Assembly: GCF_014651535.1 (NCBI RefSeq)
Contig: NZ_BMXB01000001.1
Location: 619,470-683,469 of the forward strand
Source: Salinimicrobium marinum
GTDB taxonomy: Bacteria > Bacteroidota > Bacteroidia > Flavobacteriales > Flavobacteriaceae
DNA length: 64,000 nt
Direction of reading: 5' to 3'
A program made the position numbers and the translations under genes. Of the stretch, positions 17,614 through 27,837 are shown one piece after another. The stretch's first letter is position 1, and every line of letters starts with the position of its first letter. The notes under the pieces were generated by a model. The model saw only the letters and a program-made list of their open reading frames with translations, had not been told where the DNA came from and made no database searches.

Positions 17614-18378
17614 TTAAAATTTGCGGTCTGTGAACCACTTGTAAAGGATCTTGTTGAAAGATTCCGGGTGTTCCATCATGGCAGCATGTCCACATTTTTC
17701 GATCCAGAAAAGATCTGAATCTGGTAAGAGGCGGTAAAAATCTTCAGCAACTTCAGGTGGGGTGACGTTATCATTGCGGCCCCAGATAATGCAGGTAGGC
17801 GTATGCATTTTTGGAAGATCCTTGGACATGTTGTGCCTTATGGCACTTTTTGCGATTGCAAGGGTTTTGATAAGTTTGTTCCTGTCATTCACGGTAGCAA
17901 AAACATCATCTACAATTTCATCTGTAGCCACTGCAGGATCGTAAAACACGTTTTGTGCTTTCTTTTTTATGTATTCGTAATCACCTCGCTTGGGATAACT
18001 TTCACCCATGGCGCTTTCGTATAATCCACTACTTCCTGTGATCACTAAAGCTTTAACTATCTCGGGGTATAATTTTGTGCAGAGCAAAGCGATGTGTCCG
18101 CCTAATGAGTTACCAAGTAATATGACTTCTTTGTAGCCTTTCATGTCCACAAATTCCTTTAGGAATTTGGCGAAATTTGCGACACTTGTTTTGATGAGTG
18201 AGAGATCGTATAACGGGAGGTCAAGAATGACCACTTTATATCCGTTTTTAGGAAAAAAATCCATTACGCCCTCAAAGTTACTTAATCCCCCCATTAATCC
18301 ATGCAGGATAATGATTGGAGTTCCTTCTCCTTCCTCTACAAAACTAAATTTTCCTTCTTCCCTTAAATTATTTTTCAT
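17614..18378 (-). CDS. Alpha/beta-hydrolase fold protein
   Basis: 254 residues, cytoplasmic. HGLMGGLSNF (oxyanion region), nucleophile Ser91 in GNSLGG, a catalytic Asp in WGRNDNVTPP and His in CGHAAMMEHP make a complete triad with a cap region between about 110 and 185. It resembles MhpC/BphD-like C-C hydrolases and lipases, but the substrate cannot be stated. It is first in a pair with engB and is divergent from the dcw operon. Confidence 0.82.
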   Translation of the reverse strand: MKNNLREEGKFSFVEEGEGTPIIILHGLMGGLSNFEGVMDFFPKNGYKVVILDLPLYDLSLIKTSVANFAKFLKEFVDMKGYKEVILLGNSLGGHIALLCTKLYPEIVKALVITGSSGLYESAMGESYPKRGDYEYIKKKAQNVFYDPAVATDEIVDDVFATVNDRNKLIKTLAIAKSAIRHNMSKDLPKMHTPTCIIWGRNDNVTPPEVAEDFYRLLPDSDLFWIEKCGHAAMMEHPESFNKILYKWFTDRKF

Positions 18379-18605
18379 TGACTGCCTTTGCTGTTAGCAA
18401 TCGCAAATATAGCGATTTCATTACAAGTATAAGGATTTTAGCACAAATCCTCATGATATGATTCGAGTTTTGCTGCAATTCTTTTGAACAAATTCCTCTC
18501 CCGCCAATTCTTATTTTTTAACAATCTGCAATACAACTGAAACTCTGTCAGATAGTTGATTTCTTCTAAGAGGATTGATTTCTATGGGTAGAATTTATCA
18601 ACAAT

Positions 18606-18630
18606 GTGGTAAAAAGTGGTAAAATGTGGT
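18606..18630 (+). promoter_or_regulatory. MraZ-type operator: three GTGGT repeats with 10-base period
   Basis: GTGGT occurs at 18606, 18616 and 18626, each separated by exactly 5 A/T bases. This matches the E. coli MraZ site, which is TGGG-type repeats separated by 5 bases. The repeats cover the position expected for the -33 element of the mraZ promoter. A further GTGGTAA at 18668 coincides with the mraZ start codon. Confidence 0.75.
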
Positions 18631-18641
18631 AATTTTTTCAA

Positions 18642-18649
18642 TATATTTG
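18642..18649 (+). promoter_or_regulatory. Putative dcw-operon promoter, -7 element
   Basis: TATATTTG matches TAnnTTTG exactly. The expected -33 position falls in the second GTGGT repeat and has no TTTG. The predicted transcript start is roughly 12-15 bases before the GTG start of mraZ, giving a very short leader. Confidence 0.65.
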
Positions 18650-18667
18650 AACTGTAAACTATTTGGT

Positions 18668-19138
18668 GTGGTAAATCTCGTTGGAACATATGAATGCAAG
18701 GTAGATGCGAAGGGACGGTTAATGGTCCCGGCGCCTCTTAAGAAGCAGCTTGTGCCTATGTTGCAGGATGGTTTTGTTCTCAAAAGATCGGTGTATGAAC
18801 CCTGTCTTGAGCTTTATCCTTTGAAAGAATGGGATGCTGTAATGAGGGACATGGATAGCAGACTTAACACTTTTTTGAAAAGTCACAGGGCTCTGTTGAG
18901 AAAGTTTACGGCAGGTGCAAAGACTATTGAGGTAGATACGAACGGAAGGTTGTTAATTCCAAAAGATTTGGTGGAGTTTGCGGGTATAGACAAAGAAATA
19001 GTGCTTGCATCTTCAATGAATTTCATTGAGATATGGGATAAGGATAAGTATGAAACTACCCTAGAAGATTCAGTAGACGATTTTGCGGCACTGGCTGAAG
19101 AGATCATGGGAAATAAAAAGGAGAATGGATTATCATAA
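18668..19138 (+). CDS. mraZ: Transcriptional regulator MraZ
   Basis: 156 residues from the GTG at 18668, which gives the conserved N-terminus MVNLVGTYECKVDAKGR; the ATG-like start at 18626 would lie inside the operator and upstream of the promoter -7 box. Two SpoVT/AbrB-like repeats are visible, each with the family motif: DAKGRLMVPAPLKKQL (about 13-28) and DTNGRLLIPKDLVEF (about 92-106). MraZ forms a ring-shaped oligomer that binds repeats in front of its own operon; those repeats are present here. It overlaps rsmH by 14 bases. Confidence 0.93.
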   Translation: MVNLVGTYECKVDAKGRLMVPAPLKKQLVPMLQDGFVLKRSVYEPCLELYPLKEWDAVMRDMDSRLNTFLKSHRALLRKFTAGAKTIEVDTNGRLLIPKDLVEFAGIDKEIVLASSMNFIEIWDKDKYETTLEDSVDDFAALAEEIMGNKKENGLS

Positions 19139-20021
19139 CCCGGTCTTATTAAAAGAAACAGTAGATGGTCTTAACATAAAGGAAGACGGTGTTTACGTGG
19201 ATGTGACTTTTGGTGGGGGCGGACATTCCAGGGAGATCCTGGCAAGGCTGGGACCAAACGGAAAGCTGTATGCTTTTGATCAGGATCTTGATGCGCTGGA
19301 AAATAAAATTGATGATGAACGATTTACGCTTATCAATGAAAATTTCAGGTATATAAAACGTTTCCTGAGATTTTATGGGGTGCGTAAGGTGGATGGGATT
19401 CTTGGGGATTTTGGTGTTTCTTCCCATCAGTTTGATGTGGCGGAACGCGGTTTCTCTACCCGGTTTGAGTCTAAGCTTGATATGCGCATGGATCAAAAAA
19501 GTGCATTAAGTGCTTATCAGGTGGTGAATGAATATGAGGAGAAACAGCTAAGAGATGTGCTTTTCAATTATGGAGAATTGAGGAATTCACCAAAAATAGC
19601 CAGAACAATTGTTTCTGAAAGGAAAGAAGGGCCCATTGAAACCAGCGAGCATTTAAAAGAGGTGTTGAAGCCTTTTTTACCTGCTGCAAAAGAGCATAAA
19701 ATTTTAGCCCAGATCTATCAGGCGATTCGTATAGAAGTGAATCAGGAGATAGAGGCTTTAAAAGAATTTTTGCTTCAGACAGAGGATTTGCTGAATGAGG
19801 AAGGAAGAATCAGTCTGATCTCTTATCATTCCCTGGAAGACCGGCTGGTGAAGCGGTTTATTAGAAGCGGGATGTTTGAAGGAGAGCCTGAAAAGGATTT
19901 CTACGGAAATATTTCTGTTCCATTTAAGAAGGTGGGGAAATTAAGAGTTCCGTCTTCAGAAGAAATTAAAAAGAACAACCGTGCCCGAAGTGCAAAACTT
20001 CGGATAGCAGAAAAATTATAG
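19125..20021 (+). CDS. rsmH: 16S rRNA (cytosine-1402-N4) methyltransferase RsmH
   Basis: 298 residues from the ATG at 19125, preceded by AAAAAGGAG and giving the canonical MDYHNPVLLKE start. It has the SAM-binding motif VDVTFGGGGHSREIL, DQD (acidic loop), GILGDFGVSSHQFD and the C-terminal SYHSLEDRLVKRF, all diagnostic of RsmH/MraW. It methylates C1402 in the ribosomal P site. It starts inside mraZ, so translation is coupled. Confidence 0.95.
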   Translation: MDYHNPVLLKETVDGLNIKEDGVYVDVTFGGGGHSREILARLGPNGKLYAFDQDLDALENKIDDERFTLINENFRYIKRFLRFYGVRKVDGILGDFGVSSHQFDVAERGFSTRFESKLDMRMDQKSALSAYQVVNEYEEKQLRDVLFNYGELRNSPKIARTIVSERKEGPIETSEHLKEVLKPFLPAAKEHKILAQIYQAIRIEVNQEIEALKEFLLQTEDLLNEEGRISLISYHSLEDRLVKRFIRSGMFEGEPEKDFYGNISVPFKKVGKLRVPSSEEIKKNNRARSAKLRIAEKL

Positions 20022-20045
20022 AAATGCTTTCCTGAAGCAAGATTT

Positions 20046-20363
20046 ATGATGAATGGATTTTATGACATATTAAAAGGTAAGTTTTTAATAAGCAATGATG
20101 CTTTTAAAAACTGGCGGTTTATACTTTTTTGTACGCTGCTGGCCATTGTCATGATCGCAAGTTCGCATAGTGCAGAGCGAAAGGTGCATGAGATAGCAAA
20201 ACTTAATAATGATGTGCGGGAACTTCGAAGTGAATTCGTTGACCGCCGTTCTAGCCTTATGCGCCTTAAGATGGAATCAACCATCACTACTAAAATGGCA
20301 GATAAGGGAATTAAACCTTCCGAGACGCCACCTACCAGGATCGTAATCAAACAAAACCCTTAA
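20046..20363 (+). CDS. ftsL: FtsL-like cell-division membrane protein
   Basis: 105 residues. A short cytoplasmic N-terminus, one membrane helix (about 25-42, WRFILFCTLLAIVMIASSH) and a periplasmic coiled coil (about 45-80, VHEIAKLNNDVRELRSEFVD) are the FtsL topology. Sequence identity to FtsL is always low, so the call relies on topology and its place between rsmH and ftsI, where FtsL is encoded in most bacteria. It would bridge FtsQ and FtsI/FtsW in the divisome. Confidence 0.8.
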   Translation: MMNGFYDILKGKFLISNDAFKNWRFILFCTLLAIVMIASSHSAERKVHEIAKLNNDVRELRSEFVDRRSSLMRLKMESTITTKMADKGIKPSETPPTRIVIKQNP

Positions 20364-20370
20364 CCCTTCA

Positions 20371-22377
20371 ATGGCGACAACCGAGAAGAGCATATTAAAC
20401 AGATTGTATATCGTTGCAGGATGTATGTTCATCTTCACCATTTTGGTGGGGTTGAAGCTGCTTGATATCCAGTTTGTGCAAGGGGAGGAATACAAAAAAA
20501 TGGCAGAGGAGAGAACTTACAGGAATTTTACTATTCCGGCGAACCGGGGAAATCTCTATGATGTCAACGGAAATCTTCTGGCAACTTCTATCCCGAGGTA
20601 TGATATCAGGTTTGATGCTGTAACAGTTTCAGATAAGAATTTTGAAGAAAATATTACGGCACTTTCCGAAGAGCTTTCCAGGATGTTCGGAAAATCTGCT
20701 GCACATTATTCGCAGACCCTGCGTACGGCAAGAGCTAATCAACACCGATATTTTCTTATTGCGCGCAATCTTGGATATTCAGATTATATAAAAGTAAAGA
20801 GCTTCCCAATGTTTAACCTTGGTTCCAACCGGGGAGGGATTATTGTGGAGCAGCGCACCGTAAGGGAGCACCCATTGGGGAAAATGGGAGAAAGAACCGT
20901 GGGTTATGAGCGGCAGGATGAAAACGGATATTTCACCCGTGTAGGATTGGAAGGTGCTTTTGGTCCTTATATGAGAGGAAAAGAAGGTCGGCGGTTAAAA
21001 CAAAAAATAGCCAAGGGCCAGTGGAAGCCTATTAGTGATAATAATGAGCTGGAGCCAAAAGATGGATATGATCTCATTTCAACTATAGATGTTAAGATCC
21101 AGGATATTGCCCATCATGCGTTGTTAAAACAACTTGAGAAATATGAAGCCGATCACGGCTCTGTAGTAGTGATGGAAACCTCGACTGGAGAAATAAAAGC
21201 AATTTCAAATCTTGGCCGTACTTCAAAGGGGACATATTATGAGAAACTGAACTACGCCGTGGGGGAATCGCATGAGCCGGGCTCTACTTTTAAATTAATG
21301 GCCATGATCGTGGCGCTGGAGGATAAGGTGATTGACACCAGTACGGTGGTAGATACCGAAAAAGGAATCATGACCATCCATCGTCGCAAGGTGAGGGATT
21401 CAAAATATGGTGGCTACGGAAAAATTTCGGCCGCAGAAGCTTTTCAGGTGTCTTCCAATGTGGGGATCGTGAAAATGATATATGAAAATTATAAAGCGCA
21501 ACCACAGAAATTTGTAGACGGATTAAAGAAAATGCACCTGGGGGAGCAGCTGGGGCTGGCCATTAAAGGGGAAGGGGAATCTTATATTCCGGAACCCGGA
21601 GACAGTAAATGGTCGGGGCTTTCATTGCCCTGGATGGCCTACGGCTACGGGAGTATTCAAATGACACCGCTGCAAACGCTTACTTTTTATAATGCTGTTG
21701 CCAATGGTGGTGAAATGGTTAAGCCCAGGTTTATTAAAGAGGTAAAAGAATGGGACAAGACCATAGAAAAATTCGAAAAAGAAGTTATTGATCCTGCTAT
21801 TTGTTCTCCTGAAACCATCGCTAAAGTACAGGAAATGCTGAAGGATGTAGTAGAAAAAGGTACTGGAAAAAGCCTTTATGATCCTAATTTCTCGATGGCT
21901 GGAAAAACAGGGACTGCCCAAACAGAATACTGGATGGAAGACTGGGGTAGAAATCCAAGATACATTTCATCTTTTGCAGGATATTTTCCGGCAGAAAATC
22001 CGAAGTACTCCTGTATCGTGGTCATTCATAAACCGAATACCCGCACAGGATATTATGGTGCAGATGTAAGCGGGCCGGTGTTTAAAAGGATTGCACAAAA
22101 AATCTTTACAGATACCCCTGTGACCGATCAAATTGACAGCCTGAACATAACAGCTCCTGATATAGAAAAGGATTTCGAAAAATATTTTGCCACTTCCAGG
22201 AAAGCAAATCAGGTGATGCCCAATTTAAAGGGAATGCCCGCGATGGATGCTATTTCGATCCTGGAAAACCTTGGCCTTCAGGTTAAGATCATTGGCAATG
22301 GAAATGTTGCCGGACAATCCATTAAAGCCGGAGAAAAAATTAAACCAAACCAGACTATAAACCTCCATTTGAGTTGA
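20371..22377 (+). CDS. ftsI: Division-specific penicillin-binding protein FtsI (PBP3) with PASTA domain
   Basis: 668 residues: a membrane anchor (about 12-33), a dimerisation domain with NRGNLYDVNG (58-67), a transpeptidase domain with nucleophile Ser305 in STFK, SSN (361-363) and KTGTAQ (512-517), and a C-terminal PASTA domain (about 612-668). It cross-links septal peptidoglycan together with FtsW. PASTA domains are absent from E. coli FtsI but usual in Bacteroidota. The last codons overlap the murE start by 4 bases. Confidence 0.95.
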   Translation: MATTEKSILNRLYIVAGCMFIFTILVGLKLLDIQFVQGEEYKKMAEERTYRNFTIPANRGNLYDVNGNLLATSIPRYDIRFDAVTVSDKNFEENITALSEELSRMFGKSAAHYSQTLRTARANQHRYFLIARNLGYSDYIKVKSFPMFNLGSNRGGIIVEQRTVREHPLGKMGERTVGYERQDENGYFTRVGLEGAFGPYMRGKEGRRLKQKIAKGQWKPISDNNELEPKDGYDLISTIDVKIQDIAHHALLKQLEKYEADHGSVVVMETSTGEIKAISNLGRTSKGTYYEKLNYAVGESHEPGSTFKLMAMIVALEDKVIDTSTVVDTEKGIMTIHRRKVRDSKYGGYGKISAAEAFQVSSNVGIVKMIYENYKAQPQKFVDGLKKMHLGEQLGLAIKGEGESYIPEPGDSKWSGLSLPWMAYGYGSIQMTPLQTLTFYNAVANGGEMVKPRFIKEVKEWDKTIEKFEKEVIDPAICSPETIAKVQEMLKDVVEKGTGKSLYDPNFSMAGKTGTAQTEYWMEDWGRNPRYISSFAGYFPAENPKYSCIVVIHKPNTRTGYYGADVSGPVFKRIAQKIFTDTPVTDQIDSLNITAPDIEKDFEKYFATSRKANQVMPNLKGMPAMDAISILENLGLQVKIIGNGNVAGQSIKAGEKIKPNQTINLHLS

Positions 22378-23837
22378 CAATTTTAAAAGACATATTATAT
22401 AAAGTTGCTTTAGAAGCAGTTGTTGGAGATACCGGTACTGCAGTAAACGAGATTCATTTCGATTCCCGAAAAGTGGGATCGAAAGATGTATTCGTTGCTA
22501 TAAAAGGCACCAAATCCAATGGGCACGATTTCATAGATAAAGCCATTGCACAGGGTGCTTTAGTGGTAGTTTGTGAAGATATGCCGGCAGAGCAGGAAAA
22601 AGGAGTGACTTATGTGCAGGTGCTCGATACGCACAAGGCTCTGGCGGTGATGGCTGCCAATTTCTACGAAAATCCTTCGGCAAATTTAAAACTGGTAGGG
22701 GTAACCGGAACCAATGGGAAAACCACCATTGCTTCCTTGTTATACCAGCTGTTTTCAAAAGCCGGATTTAAAGTCGGTTTACTTTCTACAGTTGAGATCA
22801 AGGTGGGGAATGAAACATTCGACACCACTCATACCACGCCAGATTCCCTTGTGATCAATTCTTTTTTAAGGAAGATGAATGACGCGGGAGTGGAATATTG
22901 TTTTATGGAAGTGAGTTCTCACGGAATCGCACAGGAGCGGACCACCGCACTGTATTTTACAGGCGGAATCTTTACCAATTTATCCCACGAGCACCTCGAT
23001 TATCACAGCTCGTTTGCTGAATACAGAGATGTGAAAAAGCGGTTTTTTGATGAACTTCCTGCCTCGGCATTTGCATTGGTAAATATAGATGACAAGAATG
23101 GGCCGGTCATGATCCAGAATACCAAAGCAAAAAAATATACCTACGGACTAAAATCCTACGCCGATTATAAAGCGCAAATCCTGGAAAATGAATTCAGTGG
23201 ATTGCTTCTGAAAATAAACGGTCAGGAGGTCTGGACAAAACTAATAGGGAATTTCAATGCCTACAACGTGCTGGCAATTTACGCAGCTTCAGAATTACTG
23301 GGTTTAACAACCATAGAAAGCCTTAAGCACATTAGTGCTTTGCAGGCGGTAAGCGGAAGGTTCCAGTACTTTATTTCCGAAGGAAAAGTTACGGCTATTG
23401 TCGATTATGCACACACGCCCGATGCTTTGCAGAATGTACTGGAAACCATTAACAGCATTCGCACCAGGAATGAAGAGCTTATTACAGTTGTTGGCTGTGG
23501 GGGCGACCGTGACAAAACCAAAAGACCGGTGATGGGGAATATTGCTTCCTCATTGAGTACAAAAGTGGTCTTTACCAGTGACAATCCACGCACGGAAGAT
23601 CCCGACAAGATTGTGGAGGAAGTGGAAGCCGGGGTGGAGCCGCAAAATTTTAAAAAGGTAATGTCGGTTACCAACCGTAAGCAGGCTATCAAAACTGCTT
23701 GCCAGCTGGCGCAAAAGAATGACATCATTCTAATAGCAGGAAAAGGTCACGAAAATTATCAGGAAATAAATGGGGAGCGATTTGATTTTGATGATCTCAA
23801 GATCGTGACCGAATACCTAAAGCAATTAAAAAAATAA
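22374..23837 (+). CDS. murE: UDP-MurNAc-tripeptide synthetase MurE, meso-DAP type
   Basis: 487 residues with a TTG start in a TTGA overlap with the ftsI stop. The N-terminal UDP-binding domain ([17 protein letters not shown]), P-loop [10 protein letters not shown] (109-118) and C-terminal domain are in Mur-ligase order. The motif DNPR (403-406) is the signature of enzymes adding meso-diaminopimelate rather than lysine, so this organism's peptidoglycan is predicted to carry meso-DAP. It acts in the cytoplasm between MurD and MurF. Confidence 0.95.
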   Translation: MTILKDILYKVALEAVVGDTGTAVNEIHFDSRKVGSKDVFVAIKGTKSNGHDFIDKAIAQGALVVVCEDMPAEQEKGVTYVQVLDTHKALAVMAANFYENPSANLKLVGVTGTNGKTTIASLLYQLFSKAGFKVGLLSTVEIKVGNETFDTTHTTPDSLVINSFLRKMNDAGVEYCFMEVSSHGIAQERTTALYFTGGIFTNLSHEHLDYHSSFAEYRDVKKRFFDELPASAFALVNIDDKNGPVMIQNTKAKKYTYGLKSYADYKAQILENEFSGLLLKINGQEVWTKLIGNFNAYNVLAIYAASELLGLTTIESLKHISALQAVSGRFQYFISEGKVTAIVDYAHTPDALQNVLETINSIRTRNEELITVVGCGGDRDKTKRPVMGNIASSLSTKVVFTSDNPRTEDPDKIVEEVEAGVEPQNFKKVMSVTNRKQAIKTACQLAQKNDIILIAGKGHENYQEINGERFDFDDLKIVTEYLKQLKK

Positions 23838-23868
23838 TCTTCCGGAAAGGGAGATAGCAGAGAAGTTT

Positions 23869-25107
23869 ATGTTATATCACTTATTTGAATATTTAGATAG
23901 CTTATACCAGTTTCCGGGGGAGAACCTTTATCAGTTCATTTCCTTCCGGTCTGCTATGGCTATTTTGCTTTCGCTGGGTATTTCAACCATTTTTGGTAAG
24001 AAGATCATCCTTTATTTGCAGTTAAAGCAGGTTGGGGAAAGTGTAAGGGATCTTGGTCTAGAAGGTCAAAGTGAAAAAGCAGGAACACCAACCATGGGAG
24101 GGATCATTATCATTCTTGCCACGTTAGTACCAGTACTGCTGCTTGCCAACCTTACCAATATTTATGTGCTCCTGCTTATTGTTACGACTATCTGGATGGG
24201 GGCAATTGGATTTATAGATGATTACATAAAAACATTTAAAAAGGACAAAGAAGGGCTAAAAGGTATTTTTAAAGTAATAGGCCAGATCGGGCTTGGGTTA
24301 ATTGTAGGTGCTACCATCTATTTTCACCCCGATATTACAATCAAGGAAAATCCGGTGATCCCAAATCAAAAATCGGCGGTGGAGCTGGTTTCTTCTGCGG
24401 ATAATCCAGAGATTTCTGTGGAGGAAAAATCAACCAAAACCACCATTCCTTTTGTGAAGAACAACGAGTTTAATTATGCAGATCTTATCTCATGGATCAA
24501 TCCTGAATGGGCGAAATATGCGTGGTTAATCTTTATTCCCATTGTAATTTTTATAGTAACAGCAGTTTCTAACGGGGCTAATTTAACCGACGGGATCGAT
24601 GGGCTAGCCGCCGGTACATCCGCCATAATTGTCCTGGCACTCGGCTTGTTTGCGTGGGTATCGGGAAATATCATTTTTTCCGATTATTTGAATGTGATGT
24701 ACATCCCGCGCTCGGGCGAAATGACGATTTATATTTCAGCTTTTGTTGGAGCTTTGGTAGGATTCCTTTGGTACAACACTTTTCCGGCGCAGGTATTTAT
24801 GGGCGATACTGGAAGTTTGACAATTGGCGGAATAATAGCTGTTTTGGCTTTAGCCACCAGAAAAGAATTACTCATTCCGCTGTTATGCGGCGTGTTTTTA
24901 ATAGAAAACCTGTCGGTGGTAATGCAGGTGGGCTGGTTTAAGTACACCAGGAAAAAATATGGAGAAGGAAGACGGATTTTCAAAATGTCGCCGCTGCACC
25001 ACCATTTTCAGAAAGCAGGCTTTCATGAAAGCAAGATCGTAGTGCGGTTCTGGATTATCGGGATTTTTCTGGCCATCCTTACTGTAGTAACATTAAAACT
25101 TAGATAA
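23869..25107 (+). CDS. mraY: Phospho-MurNAc-pentapeptide transferase MraY
   Basis: 412 residues with about ten membrane helices. The conserved loops are [14 protein letters not shown] with the catalytic Asp pair, [17 protein letters not shown] and MSPLHHHFQ. It attaches the UDP-linked precursor to undecaprenyl phosphate, giving lipid I. An insertion of about 50 hydrophilic residues (about 160-210), rich in Ser/Glu/Lys, lies between helices; such an insertion is common in flavobacterial MraY and explains the length over the usual 360. Confidence 0.95.
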   Translation: MLYHLFEYLDSLYQFPGENLYQFISFRSAMAILLSLGISTIFGKKIILYLQLKQVGESVRDLGLEGQSEKAGTPTMGGIIIILATLVPVLLLANLTNIYVLLLIVTTIWMGAIGFIDDYIKTFKKDKEGLKGIFKVIGQIGLGLIVGATIYFHPDITIKENPVIPNQKSAVELVSSADNPEISVEEKSTKTTIPFVKNNEFNYADLISWINPEWAKYAWLIFIPIVIFIVTAVSNGANLTDGIDGLAAGTSAIIVLALGLFAWVSGNIIFSDYLNVMYIPRSGEMTIYISAFVGALVGFLWYNTFPAQVFMGDTGSLTIGGIIAVLALATRKELLIPLLCGVFLIENLSVVMQVGWFKYTRKKYGEGRRIFKMSPLHHHFQKAGFHESKIVVRFWIIGIFLAILTVVTLKLR

Positions 25108-25144
25108 GAAAAAACTCTTCAGGAGAAGAACTGAAACAAAATAA

Positions 25145-26521
25145 ATGACAATGTCCAGCGCAAATAAAACGTTCAAAAAAGACACCTGCACTTTCCTCGT
25201 GATCCTGGGGGGAGGCGAAAGCGGTGTGGGCACAGCCATTCTTGCAAAACAGAAAGGCTACAAAGTCTTTGTTTCAGATTTAGGGAAAATGGCTGACAAG
25301 AATAAAGAGGTTCTTGAGGAGAATAATATTGACTGGGAAGAGCAGCAACATTCTGAAGAAAAGATCTTTCAGGCAGACCTGGTAATGAAAAGCCCGGGAA
25401 TTCCTGAAGATGCTCCTTTGGTGAACAAGCTTCGCGGGAAGGGTATCAAAGTAATTTCTGAGATCGAATTTGCTTCAGAATTTACCAATGCTCAAATCAT
25501 CGGGATCACCGGAAGCAACGGAAAAACCACCACCACTTCCCTCACCAATTTCATCCTGAAGAACGCCGGATTGAAAGTGGGAATGGCCGGTAACATAGGC
25601 CAGAGCTTTGCAAAACAGGTAGCCGATAATGTCGCTGATACATTTGTACTGGAACTAAGCAGTTTCCAGTTAGACGGAATTGAAAATTTCCGTCCGCACA
25701 TTGCTGTAATGACCAACATCACACCAGACCACCTGGACAGATACAATCACAGGCTTGAGGAATACATTGCCTCAAAATTTAGGATCACCAAAAATCAGAC
25801 AGAAGAAGACTTTTTTATATACGATGCCGATAACGAAATAATTGAAAAATGGCTTAACGAATTCCCGATCAAATCAAGAAAATTGCCTTTTTCACTTCAG
25901 AAGGAAGTAGAGAACGGAGCCTGTATAAAAGACGACGAAATACAAATCACTATAGATAACAATAAATTCAACATGCCAACAAACACACTGTCCCTTGAAG
26001 GGAAACACAATGCTAAAAATGCCATGGCTGCCGCTACAGTTGCGCAGTTATTGAGAATTAGGAAAGAAACCATACGGGAAAGCCTGGAGAATTTTCAGGG
26101 GGTGGAACACCGTCTTGAAAAAGTGCTTAAGATCAATAATGTTCAGTACATCAATGATTCCAAAGCAACCAATGTGAACGCTACCTATTATGCGCTGGAA
26201 AGCATGGAAGCCGAAACCGTTTGGATCGTGGGTGGAGTGGATAAAGGCAATGAATATTCAGAATTATTGTCACTGGTCAACGAAAAAGTGAAAGCCATAG
26301 TTTGTCTTGGAATAGATAATTCCCGCATCCAGAATGCGTTTAGTAATTGTGTGGATATTATCGTGGAGACCCAAAGCATGGAGGAAGCGGTAAAAGAGGC
26401 GTATAAATTAGCGGAAAGAGGAGATGCTGTGTTGTTGTCTCCTGCTTGTGCAAGTTTTGACCTTTTTAAAAATTATGAGGACAGGGGAAGACAGTTCAAA
26501 GAAGCTGTAAGAAACCTGTAA
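25145..26521 (+). CDS. murD: UDP-MurNAc-L-alanine:D-glutamate ligase MurD
   Basis: 458 residues. It has GGGESGVGTAI near the N-terminus (uracil-binding domain), the ATP P-loop GITGSNGKTTTTS (about 119-131), NITPDHLDRY, the NAKNAMAA motif and YINDSKATN, all typical of MurD. It adds D-glutamate to the precursor. The first ten or so residues (before CTFLVILGGG) are longer than usual, and ATG at 25151 is an alternative start. A short open frame follows before ftsW. Confidence 0.95.
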   Translation: MTMSSANKTFKKDTCTFLVILGGGESGVGTAILAKQKGYKVFVSDLGKMADKNKEVLEENNIDWEEQQHSEEKIFQADLVMKSPGIPEDAPLVNKLRGKGIKVISEIEFASEFTNAQIIGITGSNGKTTTTSLTNFILKNAGLKVGMAGNIGQSFAKQVADNVADTFVLELSSFQLDGIENFRPHIAVMTNITPDHLDRYNHRLEEYIASKFRITKNQTEEDFFIYDADNEIIEKWLNEFPIKSRKLPFSLQKEVENGACIKDDEIQITIDNNKFNMPTNTLSLEGKHNAKNAMAAATVAQLLRIRKETIRESLENFQGVEHRLEKVLKINNVQYINDSKATNVNATYYALESMEAETVWIVGGVDKGNEYSELLSLVNEKVKAIVCLGIDNSRIQNAFSNCVDIIVETQSMEEAVKEAYKLAERGDAVLLSPACASFDLFKNYEDRGRQFKEAVRNL

Positions 26522-26527
26522 CAGAGG

Positions 26528-26638
26528 ATGAATGAAGAGAACATCCTGAATCAACCAGAAGCATTCCTTCATTACAAGAATATAGAAGCTGACTCCGAAA
26601 GAAGGGGCAGCTTAAGGAAGATTAAAAGAATAAAATGA
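26528..26638 (+). CDS. Possible 36-residue small ORF coupled to ftsW
   Basis: An ATG at 26528, 6 bases after the murD stop and preceded by CAGAGG, opens 36 codons (beginning MNEENILNQPEAFLHYKNIE) whose TGA overlaps the ftsW ATG as ATGA. It fills the only sizeable gap in this part of the operon. The peptide is charged with a basic end ([12 protein letters not shown]) and no membrane segment. It could be a real small protein, a leader that couples translation into ftsW, or chance. Confidence 0.35.
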   Translation: MNEENILNQPEAFLHYKNIEADSERRGSLRKIKRIK

Positions 26639-27837
26639 GTACTGTTTTTTCAAAAATAAAGGGAGATAAAGCTATCTGGGCTACCACCGGATTGTTGGCT
26701 GTGTTTTCGTTTTTACCGGTGTACAGCGCCAGTAGTAATCTCGCTTATTTATATGGTGACGGCAGTACCTTCCATTATCTGGTAAATCATTTTTTATACT
26801 TGTTCCTTGGGTTTGCGATCATGTTCTTTATACATAAGGTGCCCTATCATTATTTTAAGGGGCTTTCCATTTTGATCATGCCGGTCCTGGTGGTTTTACT
26901 TATTTATACAATTTCCCAGGGAGTGATGATTGATGGAGCAAATGCGAGCAGGTGGATCAATATTCCTTTCATTAACAAGACGTTCCAGACTTCTACGCTG
27001 GCATCGGTAGTTTTGCTTACTTATGTGGCCCGTTACATGGCGAAGCTGAAGGACAGGGAGTTTACATTTACGCAGACTATTTTACCGCTTTGGGTGCCTG
27101 TAGGAGTAATATTAATGTTAATTTTGCCGGCCAATTTTTCCACTACGGCAATCCTTTTTTCAATGGTGCTTTTGCTTGTTTTCATTGGGGGATATCCTAT
27201 TAAATATTTAATGGGAATTGTGGGAGCGGGTTTGGTGGTGCTGCTAATATTCGGTTTGACGGCAAAAGCATTTCCCGGCGTCTTCCCTAACAGGGTTGAT
27301 ACGTGGATAAGCAGAGTAGAGAATTTTACAAACGATGAAGATACCGAAGCCGATTACCAGATTGAAAAAGCCAAAATAGCCATAGCGAGCGGCGGGGTGA
27401 CAGGAAATGGAATTGGAAAAAGCGTGCAGAGAAACTTTTTGCCGCAATCATCTTCCGATTTTATTTATGCCATCATTGTGGAAGAAATGGGATTGATTGG
27501 AGGTTTGCTGGTGATGCTGGCGTATTTGATGTTATTGTTCCGCATCATTATTGTGGCTACAAAAGCACATTGTGCTTTCGGGAAGTTGCTCGTGATAGGA
27601 CTGGGGCTGCCAATTATTTTTCAGGCGCTGGTAAACATGGCGGTGGCAGTGGAATTATTTCCGGTAACGGGGCAAACCTTGCCGCTAATAAGTAGTGGAG
27701 GTTCTTCCATTTGGATGACCTGCCTTGCATTGGGAATTATCCTGAGTGTAAGTGCCAAGAGAGAGGAAGAGATCAGGAAGATTGAACTGGATGAGGAAGA
27801 AGAGAATCCATTGGAAATTTTAAGTGAAGCGATATGA
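26635..27837 (+). CDS. ftsW: Peptidoglycan glycosyltransferase FtsW
   Basis: 400 residues with about ten membrane helices, a SEDS-family protein. [51 protein letters not shown] and the C-terminal SSGGSS motif are diagnostic. It polymerises septal glycan with FtsI. A charged C-terminal tail ([19 protein letters not shown]) follows the last helix. It overlaps the small ORF upstream and murG downstream, each by ATGA. Confidence 0.95.
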   Translation: MSTVFSKIKGDKAIWATTGLLAVFSFLPVYSASSNLAYLYGDGSTFHYLVNHFLYLFLGFAIMFFIHKVPYHYFKGLSILIMPVLVVLLIYTISQGVMIDGANASRWINIPFINKTFQTSTLASVVLLTYVARYMAKLKDREFTFTQTILPLWVPVGVILMLILPANFSTTAILFSMVLLLVFIGGYPIKYLMGIVGAGLVVLLIFGLTAKAFPGVFPNRVDTWISRVENFTNDEDTEADYQIEKAKIAIASGGVTGNGIGKSVQRNFLPQSSSDFIYAIIVEEMGLIGGLLVMLAYLMLLFRIIIVATKAHCAFGKLLVIGLGLPIIFQALVNMAVAVELFPVTGQTLPLISSGGSSIWMTCLALGIILSVSAKREEEIRKIELDEEEENPLEILSEAI

